Shown in pieces: positions 22,145-34,113 of a stretch of DNA of 64,000 bases (within the stretch, counting starts at the first letter, position 1; each line of letters starts with the position of its first letter). The notes under the pieces were generated by a model. That model saw only the letters and a program-made list of their open reading frames with translations, had not been told where the DNA came from and made no database searches. The stretch is from Torymus aiolomorphi (taxonomy: Eukaryota > Arthropoda > Insecta > Hymenoptera > Torymidae): NCBI GenBank assembly GCA_036365515.1, contig CM070876.1, positions 136,235,894 through 136,299,893 of the forward strand, read 5' to 3'. The translations under genes were made by a program, and so were the position numbers.

Positions 22145-22600
22145 GCTGCTATGGTCCGTGATAACCTTGAAGTCGTAAGCCTCTATATACGGACGGTACT
22201 TTTTAATTGCTCAGAGAATTACTAGACATTCTCGTTCCGTCACTTTATAATTCCTCTCGGTTGCGCTCAGAGTTCGACTCGCGAACTCTAGAACTCTTTC
22301 ATCGCTGTCAATTATTTGATATAGCACCGCTCCCTTACCTGTATCGCTCGCGTCAGTTCGCACCACGAACTGTGCGTTAGATACCGGTCTGTGTAGAATT
22401 GGTGCAGAAGCTACTAGCGCTTTCAGCTTTTGGAAGGCCTCTTCTTGTGCTGTTGACCACTCATATTTCCGATCCTTTTTCGTTAATTCGGTCAGTGGTT
22501 CAGCAATTGTGGCGAAGTTCGATAAAAACTTTCTATACCTCGAGGCCTTTCCTAAGAAGCGTCTCTGCTGACGGAGATTTTTCGGTACCGGATTCTCCAT
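22145..22600 (-). pseudogene. pol: Gypsy-B RNase H
   Basis: Starts with the RT connection (RQQRRFLGKASRYRKFLSNF) and contains FVVRTDASDTGKGAVLY (first catalytic aspartate) and ATERNYKVTERECLVIL (glutamate). A TGA/TAG-type stop lies at 22,211. The rest (YDFKVITDHSSLKWL) reads on into the integrase segment. Confidence 0.8.
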
Positions 22601-22604
22601 AATG

Positions 22605-23411
22605 GGCTTTATTTTCTCGGGGTCTGGCTTAAAACCATCTCTATTTACAATGACCCCGAGATATTGGTCCTCATCGCGACAGAAGACGCTCTTCTCGCGA
22701 TTTATTGTGAGGCCCGCGTCCTGTATCCTGTCCAGAACTCTTTTTAGAACCTCTTAATGCTCCTCGAGTGTCTCCGTGACTATTATTATATCGTCGAGAT
22801 ACGAGTAAGCAAAAGGTTCGAGTTCGGGACCGATGTCTTTGTCAATCAGACTCTGGAAGGACGCTCCGGCATACGAAAGACCGTAGGGCATTCTCGTAAA
22901 TTGGAAAAGCCCTTTGCCTGGCACGGTGAAGGCCATAGTCTTTTTAAACTCCGGGCTAAGTGGTATCTGGTGGTCAGCACTGCTTAAATCCAACGTGGAG
23001 ATGTATCGCGTTTTCTGCAGTTAGCGCAAGATACTTTCCATGTATGGTAACGGGTACGCGTCTGGCCTTGACGCTAGCTTTCACTTTTCTGAAGTCCACG
23101 CAGAAACGGAACTTCCCGTTGGACTTGCGTACCATTACCACTGGACTTGCCCAGCCATTTGTCGAGGGTTCTATTATTCCCGCGACTAGCATTTCCTCCA
23201 CCTCTTTGTGCATCTCTTCCTCGAGTTTCTGAGATACAGGGTAGTACTTCTGTTTAATGGGTCTTGTAGATCCGACGTCTATTGCATGCTCGATCCACGA
23301 AGTACACCCTAATGGTGCCAGGCTGTTACCGATCAGTTGAGCTACTAAAGCTTCTACCTCTTTGCGCTGTTCCTCTGTTGGTTCCGCCAACCCTATAGCT
23401 GATACGGACAC
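22605..23411 (-). pseudogene. pol: Gypsy-B reverse transcriptase
   Basis: Segment 23,411-22,974 carries VAGIIEPSTNGWASPVVM and KFRFCVDFRKV, and then loses the frame. Segment 22,993-22,754 resumes with DLSSADHQIPLSPEF, LFQFTRMPYGLS and the catalytic box YSYLDDIIIV. A stop follows at 22,753 after LEEH, and the thumb continues to about 22,600 (DQYLGVIVNRDGFKPDPEKI). About two frameshifts would be needed to read it through. Confidence 0.85.
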
Positions 23412-23860
23412 GGTGTTGTTTGCGGTATGCCGGCTACTTCTAACTTTACGCTTGCATCGTCATCCTTGACTTGCAGCTTGTTATCTGTGGGGTCTAAGCC
23501 GGCGCTAAACTTCTTAATGAAGCTTACCCCCAAGTAGCACTCCGTGTCTAGATCTGGCATTATTGCGACACGTACGTCTTTGCATATGCCAGCCACGACC
23601 ATGGGCAGATACGCATATCTAACCACTGCTATGCTTTGCCCGGTTGCCACTCGTGCCGTTAGGCCGCTGACTGGGATTAACTCTTTTCCACAGGCCGTAG
23701 CGAGCTGTAGGCCGATGGAATTCATCCCAGTCCAGGAAGCTCCTTTATCGAAGAGTTCTCGTAGCCTGTAGCCGGCTACACCTACTTGAAGCCACCATCG
23801 CGAGCAAGTTTCTTGGTTGACTTCATTCGGTTGAATCACGAGAATTTTTTCACTCTCCAC
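23393..23860 (-). pseudogene. pol: Gypsy-B protease, active site altered
   Basis: Retroelement aspartic protease: GYRLRELFDKGASWTGMNSI is at the position of the active-site loop and MPDLDTECYLGVSFIKKF is the second conserved block. The active-site triad reads D-K-G instead of D-T/S-G, which should abolish activity. A stop separates it from the reverse transcriptase. Confidence 0.65.
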
Positions 23861-24138
23861 TCCAGACGATTGGACCGAGTTACCCTCGGTCTCTGGTGCG
23901 ACAGCTGGGGGCGGGCATTTGGTCGTGTTTATCTGCCCCCCTGGCCGTTTCCCTGTTGGTTTCCGGCAGCGTTGGGCTTGTTCTTGCCTCTCTTTTGCTC
24001 ATATCCGGGTTCCCTTCAGTACTCTTGCCTTTGTGGAGGTCCATTATTTCTCGGACTTTGCAGCCTAGCCTGGTGGGTCGAGCTTCTACCTCCACTAGGC
24101 TGGCTTGTAATTTGCCCGCCCTCCCGCCGCCTATTTTC

Positions 24139-24693
24139 TCAGTTACCCTTCTTCTTAGGTTTTCTGGTTGGCGGCGGGCTAGGCTTTTGCCCCTTGTTCT
24201 CGTCGGTGCCTTTCTTTGTGAAGGCCGATAAGCATTCGACCATGACCCGACGGAACATAGCCTTGAGGCTCTCTCGAGGCTCGTGCTGTTGGTGCCCCAT
24301 CGCGGCCACATCTGGATTCTGCTTTTCCCGCTGATCCGTGGACGGCTCGGTCGGCACGTAGGCAAATTCTGGCATGTATGTGCGCTCAGGCGGTGGTGGC
24401 GAGTGATACACCTTATCTGTCGCGAGCACTAATTCGGCTTCCCGGGCCAGGTCCAGGAGCCCTCGGTAATCCGTAATTTGTTTTCGCATTATCATCTTTT
24501 GCAGTTCTGGCCGCATGTTCCGGTGCAACATGTCTACCTGTTGAGCAATGCTAGTCACCGGAACTAACTTGAGGATCATGGCTTGTATATTTACTACGTA
24601 ATCACGCGTAAGTTCATCTCTGCCTTGAGTCCTTGCGTTTATTTCTGCCAGGACGCGTTGCTGATGTCCCCTGTTCCCGCCATACATATGCAT
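24139..24693 (-). pseudogene. gag: Gypsy-B Gag core (retrotransposon gag domain)
   Basis: The pattern INARTQGRDELTRDYVVNI ... HRNMRPELQKMI ... DYRGLLDLAREAELVL matches the capsid-like retrotransposon Gag domain, in which the protein assembles into particles. The tail is basic (PTRKPKKKGN) and proline-rich. The zinc knuckle expected next is not recognisable in 24,139-23,870, where the frame is lost. Confidence 0.7.
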
Positions 24694-24905
24694 TATGGCC
24701 TCTTTGTAAACTGCCCACGATTGCCATGTATGGCGGTTACTCCGGTACCAGGTGGCTGCTACCCTCGTTAGGAGCTCTCACAACGACGAAAGTACCGCGT
24801 CGTGTGTCAGATTAGCTAGAGTTCTGCATTCCTCTATTCTCGTGAGGACTCACTCAACGTTCTGCTCCTTTGAGGACCCTGAGAACCTGATGTGCCATTT
24901 TCGGA

Positions 24906-25415
24906 TTATCTGGCCCACATCGTATGCCTCTCAGACGGGTCCTGGGTCGCGCCATTCCTTGTCTGGTGCTGGGAAGAATTTCTGACATCACTCCTCCCAG
25001 CCTCTGTTGGGGACTGGGGGCTGCTGCTGTTAAACTCCGCATACGTGAACGTGTCTTGGAAGTTCACGTGCGGTGATCCCCGTCTACGGCCCGTGCTTGG
25101 GGGTTGAACTTCGTCCAAGTGTGTACTTGAGGTTGGATGTCGAGCTCCTTGCAGTATTCGTACATTCTCTTTAAGCTCTTCAACCTCCTCGACGAGTGTT
25201 TTGATCACCGCCAGTAGCTGCTCCAATAATATGCTGTCTCCGACTGCTATCCCAGCGGTTCGCGACTCACGCTGTCGCGGCCACTCCAGGTTTTGCGGCT
25301 GTGGCGGGTTTCGCGATTGCTGCCAGAACCCATACTGCCCATTTCGTGCTAAGAACGACTCTTCTTCTTGGCTGCGCTGGTATTGTCGTTCCCTGCGCTG
25401 CTCTTCCAGGAGCAC
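24906..25415 (-). pseudogene. gag: Gypsy-B Gag, middle part
   Basis: Continues the Q/R-rich region (EQRRERQYQRSQEEE), then a helix-prone segment with LLEQLLAVIKTLVEEVEELK and a polar linker rich in S, T and P. Stops at 24,906, and the following 200 bp to 24,693 hold further stops. It is part of the same Gag in a shifted frame. Confidence 0.5.
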
Positions 25416-25439
25416 TTGTTGTCGCTGCTACTGCTCCTG

Positions 25440-26159
25440 CTATTGTTGCTGCTCCTGCTGCCGTCGCTGCTGCTGCAGCCTTTGTTGCTGCTGCTGCTCC
25501 AGCTGATGTTGCTGCATTTTCTGCGTTAGTTGTTGCTGATGCAGCTGTTGCTGTTGCAGCTGTTGCTGTTGGCTTCGGCTGGAGCTCAATAGCTCTGTCC
25601 CGGAACCCTCCTGGCCGTTTGCCTCTTCCGCTGGCTCCACCACTGCATTATGCGCTTGTTGTGGAGCGTTCATCCTCCGAGACTCCAAGAGTTTCTGCAT
25701 CACTATTGGGTCATCAAAGAGCGTTATGAACGGGTGCGGGTGGTCTAGATCGGTATTGGAATCCACAATAGTCGACCCAGACTTGTTCATCAACGATAAG
25801 TCGATGAACGCCCTTCGGGACTGCTCGCGTTTGGCAAACGCTTACTGCTCCGACAGCTCCGGCTCTGGCACGAAATCGGCGGCACTATAATCGCCCATAA
25901 GCCACTTGATCGCTGTCATCATATTCACTGACTGCAGATCTGACTGCTGTAGACCAAGGGCTTGCATGGCCTCGTTAATTTCCTCTTCGCGTTGTGTATA
26001 CGCCCAATTGAGTATCGCAGATACCGCAAACTGCGATGATCGGGCCATGGTGGCAATTGGCTTTGCGCTTCCCCATGAACTTATTTTACTAGCGCGAGTA
26101 GTATCCGGATTGATGGCAGAGAGAGTGTGCCTTTTCAACCCGTGAGCTAGCTTTTTCAA
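25440..26159 (-). pseudogene. gag: Gypsy-B Gag, N-terminal part with polyglutamine
   Basis: The frame at 26,159-25,842 starts MKKLAHGLKRHTLS and ends in a stop near 25,842. A second open piece (25,793-25,440) follows, beginning MMNKSGSTIVDSN. Its C-terminal half is a glutamine run encoded by a CAG/CAA-rich tract (25,430-25,575), interrupted by L, H and M, and it ends in stops within the same repeat. I recognise no domain here; the assignment to Gag rests on position upstream of the Gag core and pol. Confidence 0.5.
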
Positions 26160-26410
26160 CGCGAACCCCCGGGTTATTTTCTAAGAGCTACGGCGCACAG
26201 TGGGCAAAACCGACTTTTTCTTTTTCAAAATCGTATAACTTGCGATAGTAATATCCATACTCAACGAATCTTGCTGGAGCTTCGAGATTAAGACTTGCCG
26301 AATATAGTAAAACTATAGGGAAAATGATATTATAACATTATAACCTCGAAAACACGGTGTTAAAGTGTCAATTTTCTAAAAAAAACTTCTTTAGTTGATT
26401 GGAGTATACG
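26160..26410. other. Junction sequence between Gypsy-B and the foldback, no gene
   Basis: A sharp drop in GC content occurs at about 26,190. CACAGTGGGCAAAACC at 26,198 resembles a transposon end, but no matching inverted end was found nearby. Confidence 0.3.
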
Positions 26411-29252
26411 ACTTAACACTATATATCAAATGTTTAAAGTCATTTTTCATAGATTACGGAGCGCTGAATTAGATAACACAATTAATATTAATTAAAAACC
26501 TAACCTAAATTAACAGTGATGAGCTAATTCTTAATAATTACATTTTTTTCATACTTAATTGTTTGTAATCTATCAGTGTACAAAATGAATGCTAATAAAT
26601 GATATTTAAAATTCAAAATTAACCATATAACCTTGTAACCTTAATTTAGATATGTTACGATTACATGAATTATAATTATATCCGTCCATAGTCCTGATAA
26701 AAAGAGATTTAAGAAGATTTACTTTACTTTTCTATTCTCTTTTACACATTATGTATTACAGAATTTAAATGCGCAAGTTTTGTTGGTTAAGAATATAACC
26801 TGAAAAACAGATCTCGATTTACACTCAGTCAGCTAAACAAGAATCACTGATTTCTCCTTATAAAATAAATGATTTAAGTAATTTTTCATAGATTATGTAC
26901 AACAGAATCAGATAACACAATTTATATTCATTAAAAACTTAACCTAAAGTATCAGTGATGCGCTAATGATGAATGAATACAGTTATCTTCACATATTTCA
27001 TGGTTTATAATGATTAAGTATGCTAAAAGGTATTGGCATACTGATAAATAATGTTTAAAAAATGACATGAACCAGAAAAACCTTCTATCCTCAATGTAGG
27101 TAGAGTATGATAATATGAATTATAATTGCTTACCCCATACTCTTAATTAGAGTAAATTCACTTTACTTTTCCATTCTCTTTTAGACATTATGTATTACTG
27201 AATTTAGATGCGCAAGTTTTGTTGGTTAAAAACATAACCTGAATAACAGATCCCGATTTACATTCAATCAGCTAATCAAGAATATAAAGTACATGATTTA
27301 AGTAATTTTTCATAGATTGTGGACTACTGAATCAGAAAAGCTAATTTATATTCATTAAAAACATAACCTAAAATATTAGTGATGCGCTAATGATAAATGA
27401 GTACATTTTTCTTTACATATTTCATTGTTTATAATGCTCAAGTGTGCTAAAAGTTATAAGCATACTAATAAATAATGTTTAGAAAATAAAATGAACAAGA
27501 AAAAACTTCTAACCTCAATGTGTGTAGGTTATGATAACATGAATTATAATTCCTTACCGCATACTCTTAATTGGAGTTAAGTTACTTTACTTTTCTATTC
27601 TCTTTTACACATTATGTATTACTGAATTTAGTTGCGCAAGTTTTGTTGGTTAAGAACATAACCTGAATAACAGATCCCGATTTACGTTCAGTCAGCAAAC
27701 CAAGAATCATTGGTTTCTCGTTATAAAGTAAATGATTTAAGTAATTTTTGATAAATTATGGACAACTGAATCAGATAACACAATTTATATTGATTAAACA
27801 CATAACCTAAAATATTAGTGATGCGCTAATGATAAAGGAGTACAGTTTTGTTTACCTATTTCATGGTTTATAATGCTCAAGTGTGCTAAAAGGTATTGGC
27901 ATACTAATAAATAATGTTTAAAAAATGAAATGAAAAAAATGTGAAAATAATACAGTTGCCCATAAATATGGAAATAGATTTTAAACATTTACTATATAGC
28001 AATAAGTCTATGAATTTCGGTTATCCTACGAAATATAAATAAGGATGTATTATTGAGGTTATGGCTTTAACCAAAAAAACTTGCGCTTGACAGCATTAAT
28101 TGTAATTCATATCATCATATTACCTACCTACATTGAGGTTAGAAGTTTTTTTTATCAGTTCATATTTTAAACATTATTTATTGGTATGCCAATACCTTTT
28201 AGCACACTTGAACATTATAAACCATGAAATAGGTAAACAAAACTGTACTCCTTTATCATTAGCGCATCACTAATATTTTAGGTTATGTTTTTAATGAATA
28301 TAAATTGTGTTTTCTGATTCAGTAGTCCATAATCTATGAAAAATTACTTAAATCATGTACTTGATAAGGAGAAATCAATATTCGTGGTTAGCTGACTGAA
28401 TGTAAATCCGGATCTGTTATTCAGGTTATGTTCTTAACCAACAAAACTTACGCATGTAAATTCAGTAATACATAATGTGCAAAAGAGAATTGAAAAGTAA
28501 AGTGAATTGAGTCTATTTAAGAGTATGGGGTAAGCAATTATAATTTATATTATCATAACCTACCTACATTGAGGTTAGAAGTTTTTTCTGTTAAATTTCA
28601 TTTTTTAAACATTATTTATTGGTATGACAATACCTTTTAGCACACTTGAGCGTTATAAACCATGAAATATGTAAAGAAAAATGTACTCATTTATCATTAG
28701 CGCATCACTAATATTTTAGGTTATGTTTTTAATCAATATAAATTGTGTTATCTGATTCTGTTGTACATAATCTATGAAAAATTACCTAAATCATTTACTT
28801 TATAAGGCGAAATTAGTAATTCTTGGTTAGCTGATTGAATGTAAATCTGGATCTGTTTTTCAGGTTATGTTCTTAACCAACAAAACTTGTGCATCTAAAT
28901 TCTGTAATACATAATGTGTAAAAGAGAATAGAAAAGTAAAGTAAATCTTCTTAAATCTCCTTTTATTAGGACTATGGACGGAAATAGTTATAATTCATGT
29001 AATCATAACATATCTAGATTGAGGTTACAAGGTTATATGGCTAATTTTGAATTTTAAATATCATTTATTAGCATTCATTTTGTACACTGATAGATTACAA
29101 ACAATTAAGTATGAAAAAAATGTAATTATTTATCATTAGCTCATCACTGTTAATTTAGGTTAGGTTTTTAATTAATATTAATTGTGTTATCTAATTCAGC
29201 GCTCCGTAATCTATGAAAAATGACTTTAAACATTTGATATATAGTGTTAAGT
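26411..29252. repeat. 2.8 kb foldback made of ~430 bp tandem units in inverted orientation
   Basis: The outer ends ACTTAACACTATATATCAAA (26,411) and its reverse complement (to 29,252) bound arms of about 1.4 kb meeting near 27,960-28,110. Inside each arm a unit recurs: AACAGATC with CGATTTAC and TCAGCTAA at about 26,800, 27,237 and 27,663, mirrored at about 28,840, 28,405 and, partially, 28,060. Unit length is about 426-438 bp. This layout, inverted repeats that are themselves internally tandem, is that of foldback (FB-like) elements. No coding capacity. Confidence 0.8.
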
Positions 29253-29630
29253 ACAAATATATTGCAGTAATAACAGTGAGTAAAACATAATAGCTATCCT
29301 TTTAACATTTCTTTCTTTACAGAAAATTGCTTCTGTATTTTAATTACTTTTACAATATCCCTGCGCATTGAGAAAAACGTTTTATTTTACTAAAAGTGAT
29401 TTTAGCTTGAGATTTTAGTAAAAAAAAAATTAGCTTCAGACCAGCCCCGCGCTACTAACTAAGTCAAATTATCAGTTCTCGTCAATTTTTGACTAAAGAG
29501 AGCAATCGTATAAAAATGTAAATCAAATTACTACTTATCTATTTTAATTTGTTCCATTTTACTCCACCATTTACTCTGTTTATTGCTTTATTATTTTTTG
29601 ATGAAAAAAGAATAATGTTAATAATACATT
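29253..29630. other. Outer arm sequence of palindrome 2, no gene
   Basis: AT-rich. Mirrored at about 53,562-53,190. No open frame or signal is seen. Confidence 0.5.
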
Positions 29631-30190
29631 TAGTAACGATTTAATTAAGTAACTAACTAGTAGAGGATCTGGGATCCGGATCACGGATTCGGCTGAAACT
29701 TTGGGTTAGGTTCTTGGATATAGAAATTGAAGAAAGCTGCAATATTAGACCCTAACGCTGAAAAAAACTAAACTTCTAGACATTTTTAGCTTTATTTTGA
29801 AACAATTCTTGAAAAAAAACACTTTTTAAAACGGCAACTATTTAACTTTATAAAGTCTTTTTATTTAACTTTGGAAGGAATCGACACTTTTTACATCTTA
29901 AGAAAGGAAATGAAAGCTCGTTTGCTCTACTTTTATTTTCTATTTTTGAAATGATATTCAAGACTTTCTAATGTTAAATAGTTAGTGTTTTAAGAAGAGA
30001 TATTTTTCAAGACTTTTTTCAAAATAAAGCTAAAAATGTGTCCAGAACTTTAGTTCTTTGGAGCGTTGGGTTCTAATATTGCAGCTTTCTTCATATTTCT
30101 ATATAAAAAACCTATCCCAAAGTTTCAGCCGAATCCATGATCCGGATCCCTGACACTCTCCTAGTGAGCTACTTAATTAAATTGTTACTA
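29631..30190. repeat. 560 bp foldback MITE inside palindrome 2 (left-arm copy)
   Basis: TAGTAACGATTTAATTAAGT at the left pairs with the reverse complement ending at 30,190. Inside, GGATCCGGATCACGGATTCG and CTGAAACTTTGGG pair with copies near 30,110-30,160. The arms meet near 29,915. Present in both arms (52,614-53,177), so it predates the inverted duplication or is part of it. Confidence 0.75.
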
Positions 30191-30280
30191 AATTGAGTTG
30201 TTATAAATAAAGTCTGTCGTCGTAATATTATCTTTCTAAATAAATTCTTTCGAAAAAACACATAACTGATGCAATAAATA

Positions 30281-31552
30281 TTAGGTGCATGACTTAATTT
30301 TTACAGATTTTTTCTTCGAGCTTAAAATTAGATTTAAAATAGAAATATTTTCGTGGTCTTTTGTGGTTTTGAAAGAATCGGATGTGAGGTTTCAGAACAC
30401 CGAACGACAAGTCTACGTGAGTTACGTAACGTCTCAGAATAGCAGAGTTTACGATGGCAACTGATAAACAGCACCTTCGGCACTGCATTCTATACGAATT
30501 TCAACAAGGCAAAAATGCTTCTAAAGCACAGGAATCAATTTGTAATGTTCTCGGTGCCGACTTTGTGTCTTATGAAACGTGCAATTATTGGTACAAACGT
30601 TTTAGAAGTGGTGATTTCGATCTCAGTTACCAGCCGCGCTCTGGACAGCCTCGAAAGTTTAAAGATGCGGAATTGCAAGTTCTACTGGATGAAGACTCAA
30701 CGCAAAAGCAACAAGAGCTTGCAGCTCAGCTAGGAGTCATCCAAACAGCTATTTCCAAGCGTTTGCACCAAATGGGAAAAATTCAAAAACTTGGAAGGTG
30801 GGTTCCACATGTGTTGACCGAACATAACCTAGGTCAACGTATGAACACGTGCCTTTCACTACTTGCCCGGCAACAAGAAAAGGACTTCTTGTGGAAAATT
30901 GTGACCGGTGATGAAAAGTATATTTTTTACGAGAATCGTAAACGTAAAAAGTCGTGGGTAGATTCCGGGCAACCTAGTACATTGAAACAGAACATCCACT
31001 TAAAAAAGGTTCTCCTGTGTATCTGTTGGGATATGAAAGGTGTGCTTTATTACGAACTCCTCGAAACTGGTCAGACTGTGACTGCGGAACGCTACAGCCG
31101 ACAATTGAACAAACTGAGCGAAGAACTTGATCAGAAAAGGCCATTTACTGGGCAAGGAAGCAGGCAAGTCATACTGCTGCATGACAACGCTCGACCTCAC
31201 GTTGCTTGCGCGACTCAGAAGACCCTCTTGAAATTGGGATGGGAAGTTCTCCCGCACGCAGCATATTCACTAGACCTGGCTCCACCCGACTACCATTTGT
31301 TCCGGTCATTGCTGCAAGCCTTAGTTGATAAACAGTTCAAAACGCTGGACGATGTGCGTAAATTGGTCGATGACTTTATTGCCTCGAAGCCTGCAAGTTT
31401 CTTTCGCGCCGGCATTCGTCTGTTACCTGAGAGATGGCGAAAGGTCATAGAAAACGATGGACAATATTTCCAAGATTAAGTTCGTTGTTCTCTATTTTTT
31501 TATATGAAATAAATGTGCTGAAAAATCTGTAAAAATTAAGTCATACACTCAA
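30281..31552 (+). mobile_element. Complete mariner transposon, 1,272 bp
   Basis: Terminal inverted repeats of about 32 bp, beginning TTAGGTGCATGAC at 30,281 and TTGAGTGTATGAC (minus strand) at 31,552, share ACTTAATTTTTACAGATTTT. The target duplication TA is at 30,279-30,280 and 31,553-31,554. The right arm of palindrome 2 shows the empty site (AATAAATATATGTCAG, reverse strand, near 52,530). It contains a full transposase gene, so it is a recent arrival. Confidence 0.95.
30454..31479 (+). CDS. Mariner transposase, DD34D, full length
   Basis: A 341-residue open frame, close to the usual ~345 for mariner transposases, which cut and paste the element at TA sites. Residues 1-110 form the paired-type helix-turn-helix DNA-binding region. 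The catalytic triad is D153 ([11 protein letters not shown]), D244 (LLHDNARPH) and D279 (LAPPDYHLF), with exactly 34 residues between the second and third aspartates. Two family signatures are altered: WVPHVL at 116-121 (usually WVPHEL) and YSLDLAP at 271-277 (usually YSPDLAP). The ATG at 30,454 follows a 170 bp 5' UTR and gives the expected N-terminus. Nothing breaks the frame; the signature changes may lower activity. Confidence 0.95.
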   Translation: MATDKQHLRHCILYEFQQGKNASKAQESICNVLGADFVSYETCNYWYKRFRSGDFDLSYQPRSGQPRKFKDAELQVLLDEDSTQKQQELAAQLGVIQTAISKRLHQMGKIQKLGRWVPHVLTEHNLGQRMNTCLSLLARQQEKDFLWKIVTGDEKYIFYENRKRKKSWVDSGQPSTLKQNIHLKKVLLCICWDMKGVLYYELLETGQTVTAERYSRQLNKLSEELDQKRPFTGQGSRQVILLHDNARPHVACATQKTLLKLGWEVLPHAAYSLDLAPPDYHLFRSLLQALVDKQFKTLDDVRKLVDDFIASKPASFFRAGIRLLPERWRKVIENDGQYFQD

Positions 31553-31623
31553 TATATGTCAGTAACAAGAAGAAAAATTATTTTGCACTTTTACTCTCAG
31601 ACATTGACATTTATTTAGCATAA

Positions 31624-32000
31624 GGCGATGTGAACCTCAAAATCAACCCAATTTCATTATTTAATTAATAAACATTCGAACGTTTATTTGGAAAAACAAT
31701 TCTGTCAGGCGCTCCGTGTATGTAAATACTATGCTCAGATTTTTTCTTGTGCGATTCTATCAGCATTTCCATGAGATACGCTCGTTTTAAAACTGGCAAA
31801 ATTCGAAGTATTACAGATCCCTACTTATCGACATTGCGGCTTTTATTTAATTAAATAAATTCTGAGTAGATTTTTGGAAAAACAGCTCTGTCAGGCGCTC
31901 CGTATATATAAATACTATACTCAATTTTTTTTTTAGTAATTCTATTATTATTTGCAAAAGATATATATGTTCTAAAATTTGTCGGTAAGTACACATTACC
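31624..32000. mobile_element. MITE copy 1 with GGYGATGTGA ends
   Basis: Ends GGCGATGTGA and, at the right, ACACATTACC form short inverted repeats. ATAA flanks it at 31,620-31,623 and 32,001-32,004, and the right arm has an uninterrupted GCATAAGCATTA. Inside are two copies of a subrepeat (TTGGAAAAAC..CTGTCAGGCGCTCC) at about 31,690 and 31,875. A TAA or ATAA target suggests PIF/Harbinger more than piggyBac. Non-coding. Confidence 0.75.
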
Positions 32001-32216
32001 ATAAGCATTAGCAAATTTTCAGTCAAAATATAAAATTAATTTTTTTACTTTTTCTCACAATCATATATCATTATATGATATTGTATCATTATAACTACTA
32101 TTCCAAAAATCTAGACTTTGGCTACTGAAATGAAAAAGAAAAAAAGAAGATTATTAGAGAAAGCCAAATGTTCAGTTAGCATACCACTGAATACATGAAC
32201 AAGAAAAAATGTTTAA

Positions 32217-32575
32217 GGTGATGTGATACCCTGATTTCAATATTTTTTAAATCAATATTCAAACGTTTATTTGGAAAAAGACGACTGTCAGGCGCTCCGG
32301 ACACGTAAACACTATATTCCGAAAATTTTTTGAGCGATTCTATTAGTATTTTCGTTAGCTGTGCTCGTTTTAAAAGTAGGTTAATTGCAGATTCCTATTT
32401 ACCGACAGTACGGTTTTTATTTAATTAAATAAACTCTGATCATTTTTTTGGAAAAACACCTCTGTCAGGCGTTCCGTATATGTAAATACTATACTCAGAA
32501 TTTTTTGTGGACGATTCTATTGGTATTTTCATGAGATGTACTCTTTTTAAAATTATGTCGGTATATAACATCACC
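32217..32575. mobile_element. MITE copy 2, same family
   Basis: Starts GGTGATGTGATACCC and ends ATAACATCACC, flanked by TTAA at 32,213-32,216 and 32,576-32,579. The same CTGTCAGGCGCTCC subrepeat occurs twice (about 32,285 and 32,461). The corresponding right-arm place near 51,880 has a single TTAA. Non-coding. Confidence 0.75.
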
Positions 32576-32579
32576 TTAA

Positions 32580-32997
32580 GCAGTTTCCACTTGAACTATG
32601 ACTGCTAGAGCTTTGATATTTGGCATGATAGTATCAAATGACCTACGATTGCATAATATCTGTGCAAAAGAAATTAGACAGATTTATTCTATATATTTAC
32701 TCTGATACATATGGATGAATTAAATATTACATACGGTTTATGTGTTACAACTATCAAAATCATCCTACGATGGATTATTTCTTGGATTTCCTTATTTTAA
32801 CTTGAAGTTTAATCAATCTTTCTAAAATTCAACTTGATAACTTATTTTCATAAAATATCCCTTTACAAAAATTTTTTAATTAGATTATTAGTATACCGAC
32901 TTTCTTTTAGAACGATGTTTCATATTAAAATATCAAGTTTTATTTCTTTGTCGGGAATATGTTATTAAATAAAAATTTATCAAAATTTGTCAGTATA
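32580..32997. other. Arm sequence of palindrome 2 next to the BEL element, no gene
   Basis: AT-rich. 32,735-33,002 is mirrored at 49,449-49,720. The part before it (GACTGCTAGAGCTTTGATAT) recurs in the right arm near 51,850 and, more diverged, near 52,215. Confidence 0.5.
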
Positions 32998-33002
32998 GGT
33001 AG

Positions 33003-33305
33003 TGTTGAATTCGGTCTGAGCCCAAGAGAGGGCGCTGGCGAGACTGGAGCGGAACGGACACTCTCGCTCAACCGGTCGAACGACTCAGAGGCTCGACCAC
33101 TGCGCTCCTGCACACCAGTCATCTATTTTGTTCCGACCAAGAGACGTTTTCGTTCTAGATTTCAAGTCCACATTAAATTATATAATTCTTGTAAGCGCGT
33201 CGCGCATCATTGTAATTCTTGTCTCAGTGAGCAAAAATAAAGACAAGGCACCAAGGGAAGCTCTGGGATATTTTTTTCTGACACACCTTCAACCCAACTC
33301 ATACA
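33003..33305 (+). mobile_element. 5' LTR of the BEL/Pao element
   Basis: 303 bp with AATAAA at 33,236. Differs from the 3' LTR by several substitutions and by lacking about 20 bp of a GCGC-rich insertion near 33,040. The primer-binding site should begin right after, at TTTGGTCCAAGC (33,306); I do not assign the tRNA. Confidence 0.9.
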
Positions 33306-33923
<618 letters not shown>

Positions 33924-34113
33924 CAGTCGATACCGGTTATAACGAGTCCGCATAAGGCGAGTGATCGGTCTTTACGAGCAAAATTAAGAGTTTGGTTTGG
34001 TCTCATGCATAAATACATGTAAAGTTGTACGGATAAAGCGTGTGCGCTATAGCGATGAGACCGACTATAATGAAAAGAAAATGTAAACACTACACTGTCA
34101 AATCACCGCTTAA

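Larger units (their letters stand above)
20405..26159 (-). mobile_element. Gypsy-B: degenerate Gypsy-superfamily element, LTRs not found
   Basis: Gag, protease, reverse transcriptase, RNase H, integrase and a C-terminal tail follow on the minus strand over about 5.75 kb, broken by at least six stops or frameshifts. No LTR, primer-binding site or polypurine tract could be placed. The 5' side ends about 26,190 against unrelated AT-rich DNA. On the 3' side pol stops at 20,405, three bases from the chimeric ORF. Confidence 0.85.

Noticed and set aside
26195..26230. CACAGTGGGC as the end of a hAT transposon
   Set aside because: No matching inverted end or 8 bp target duplication could be found.
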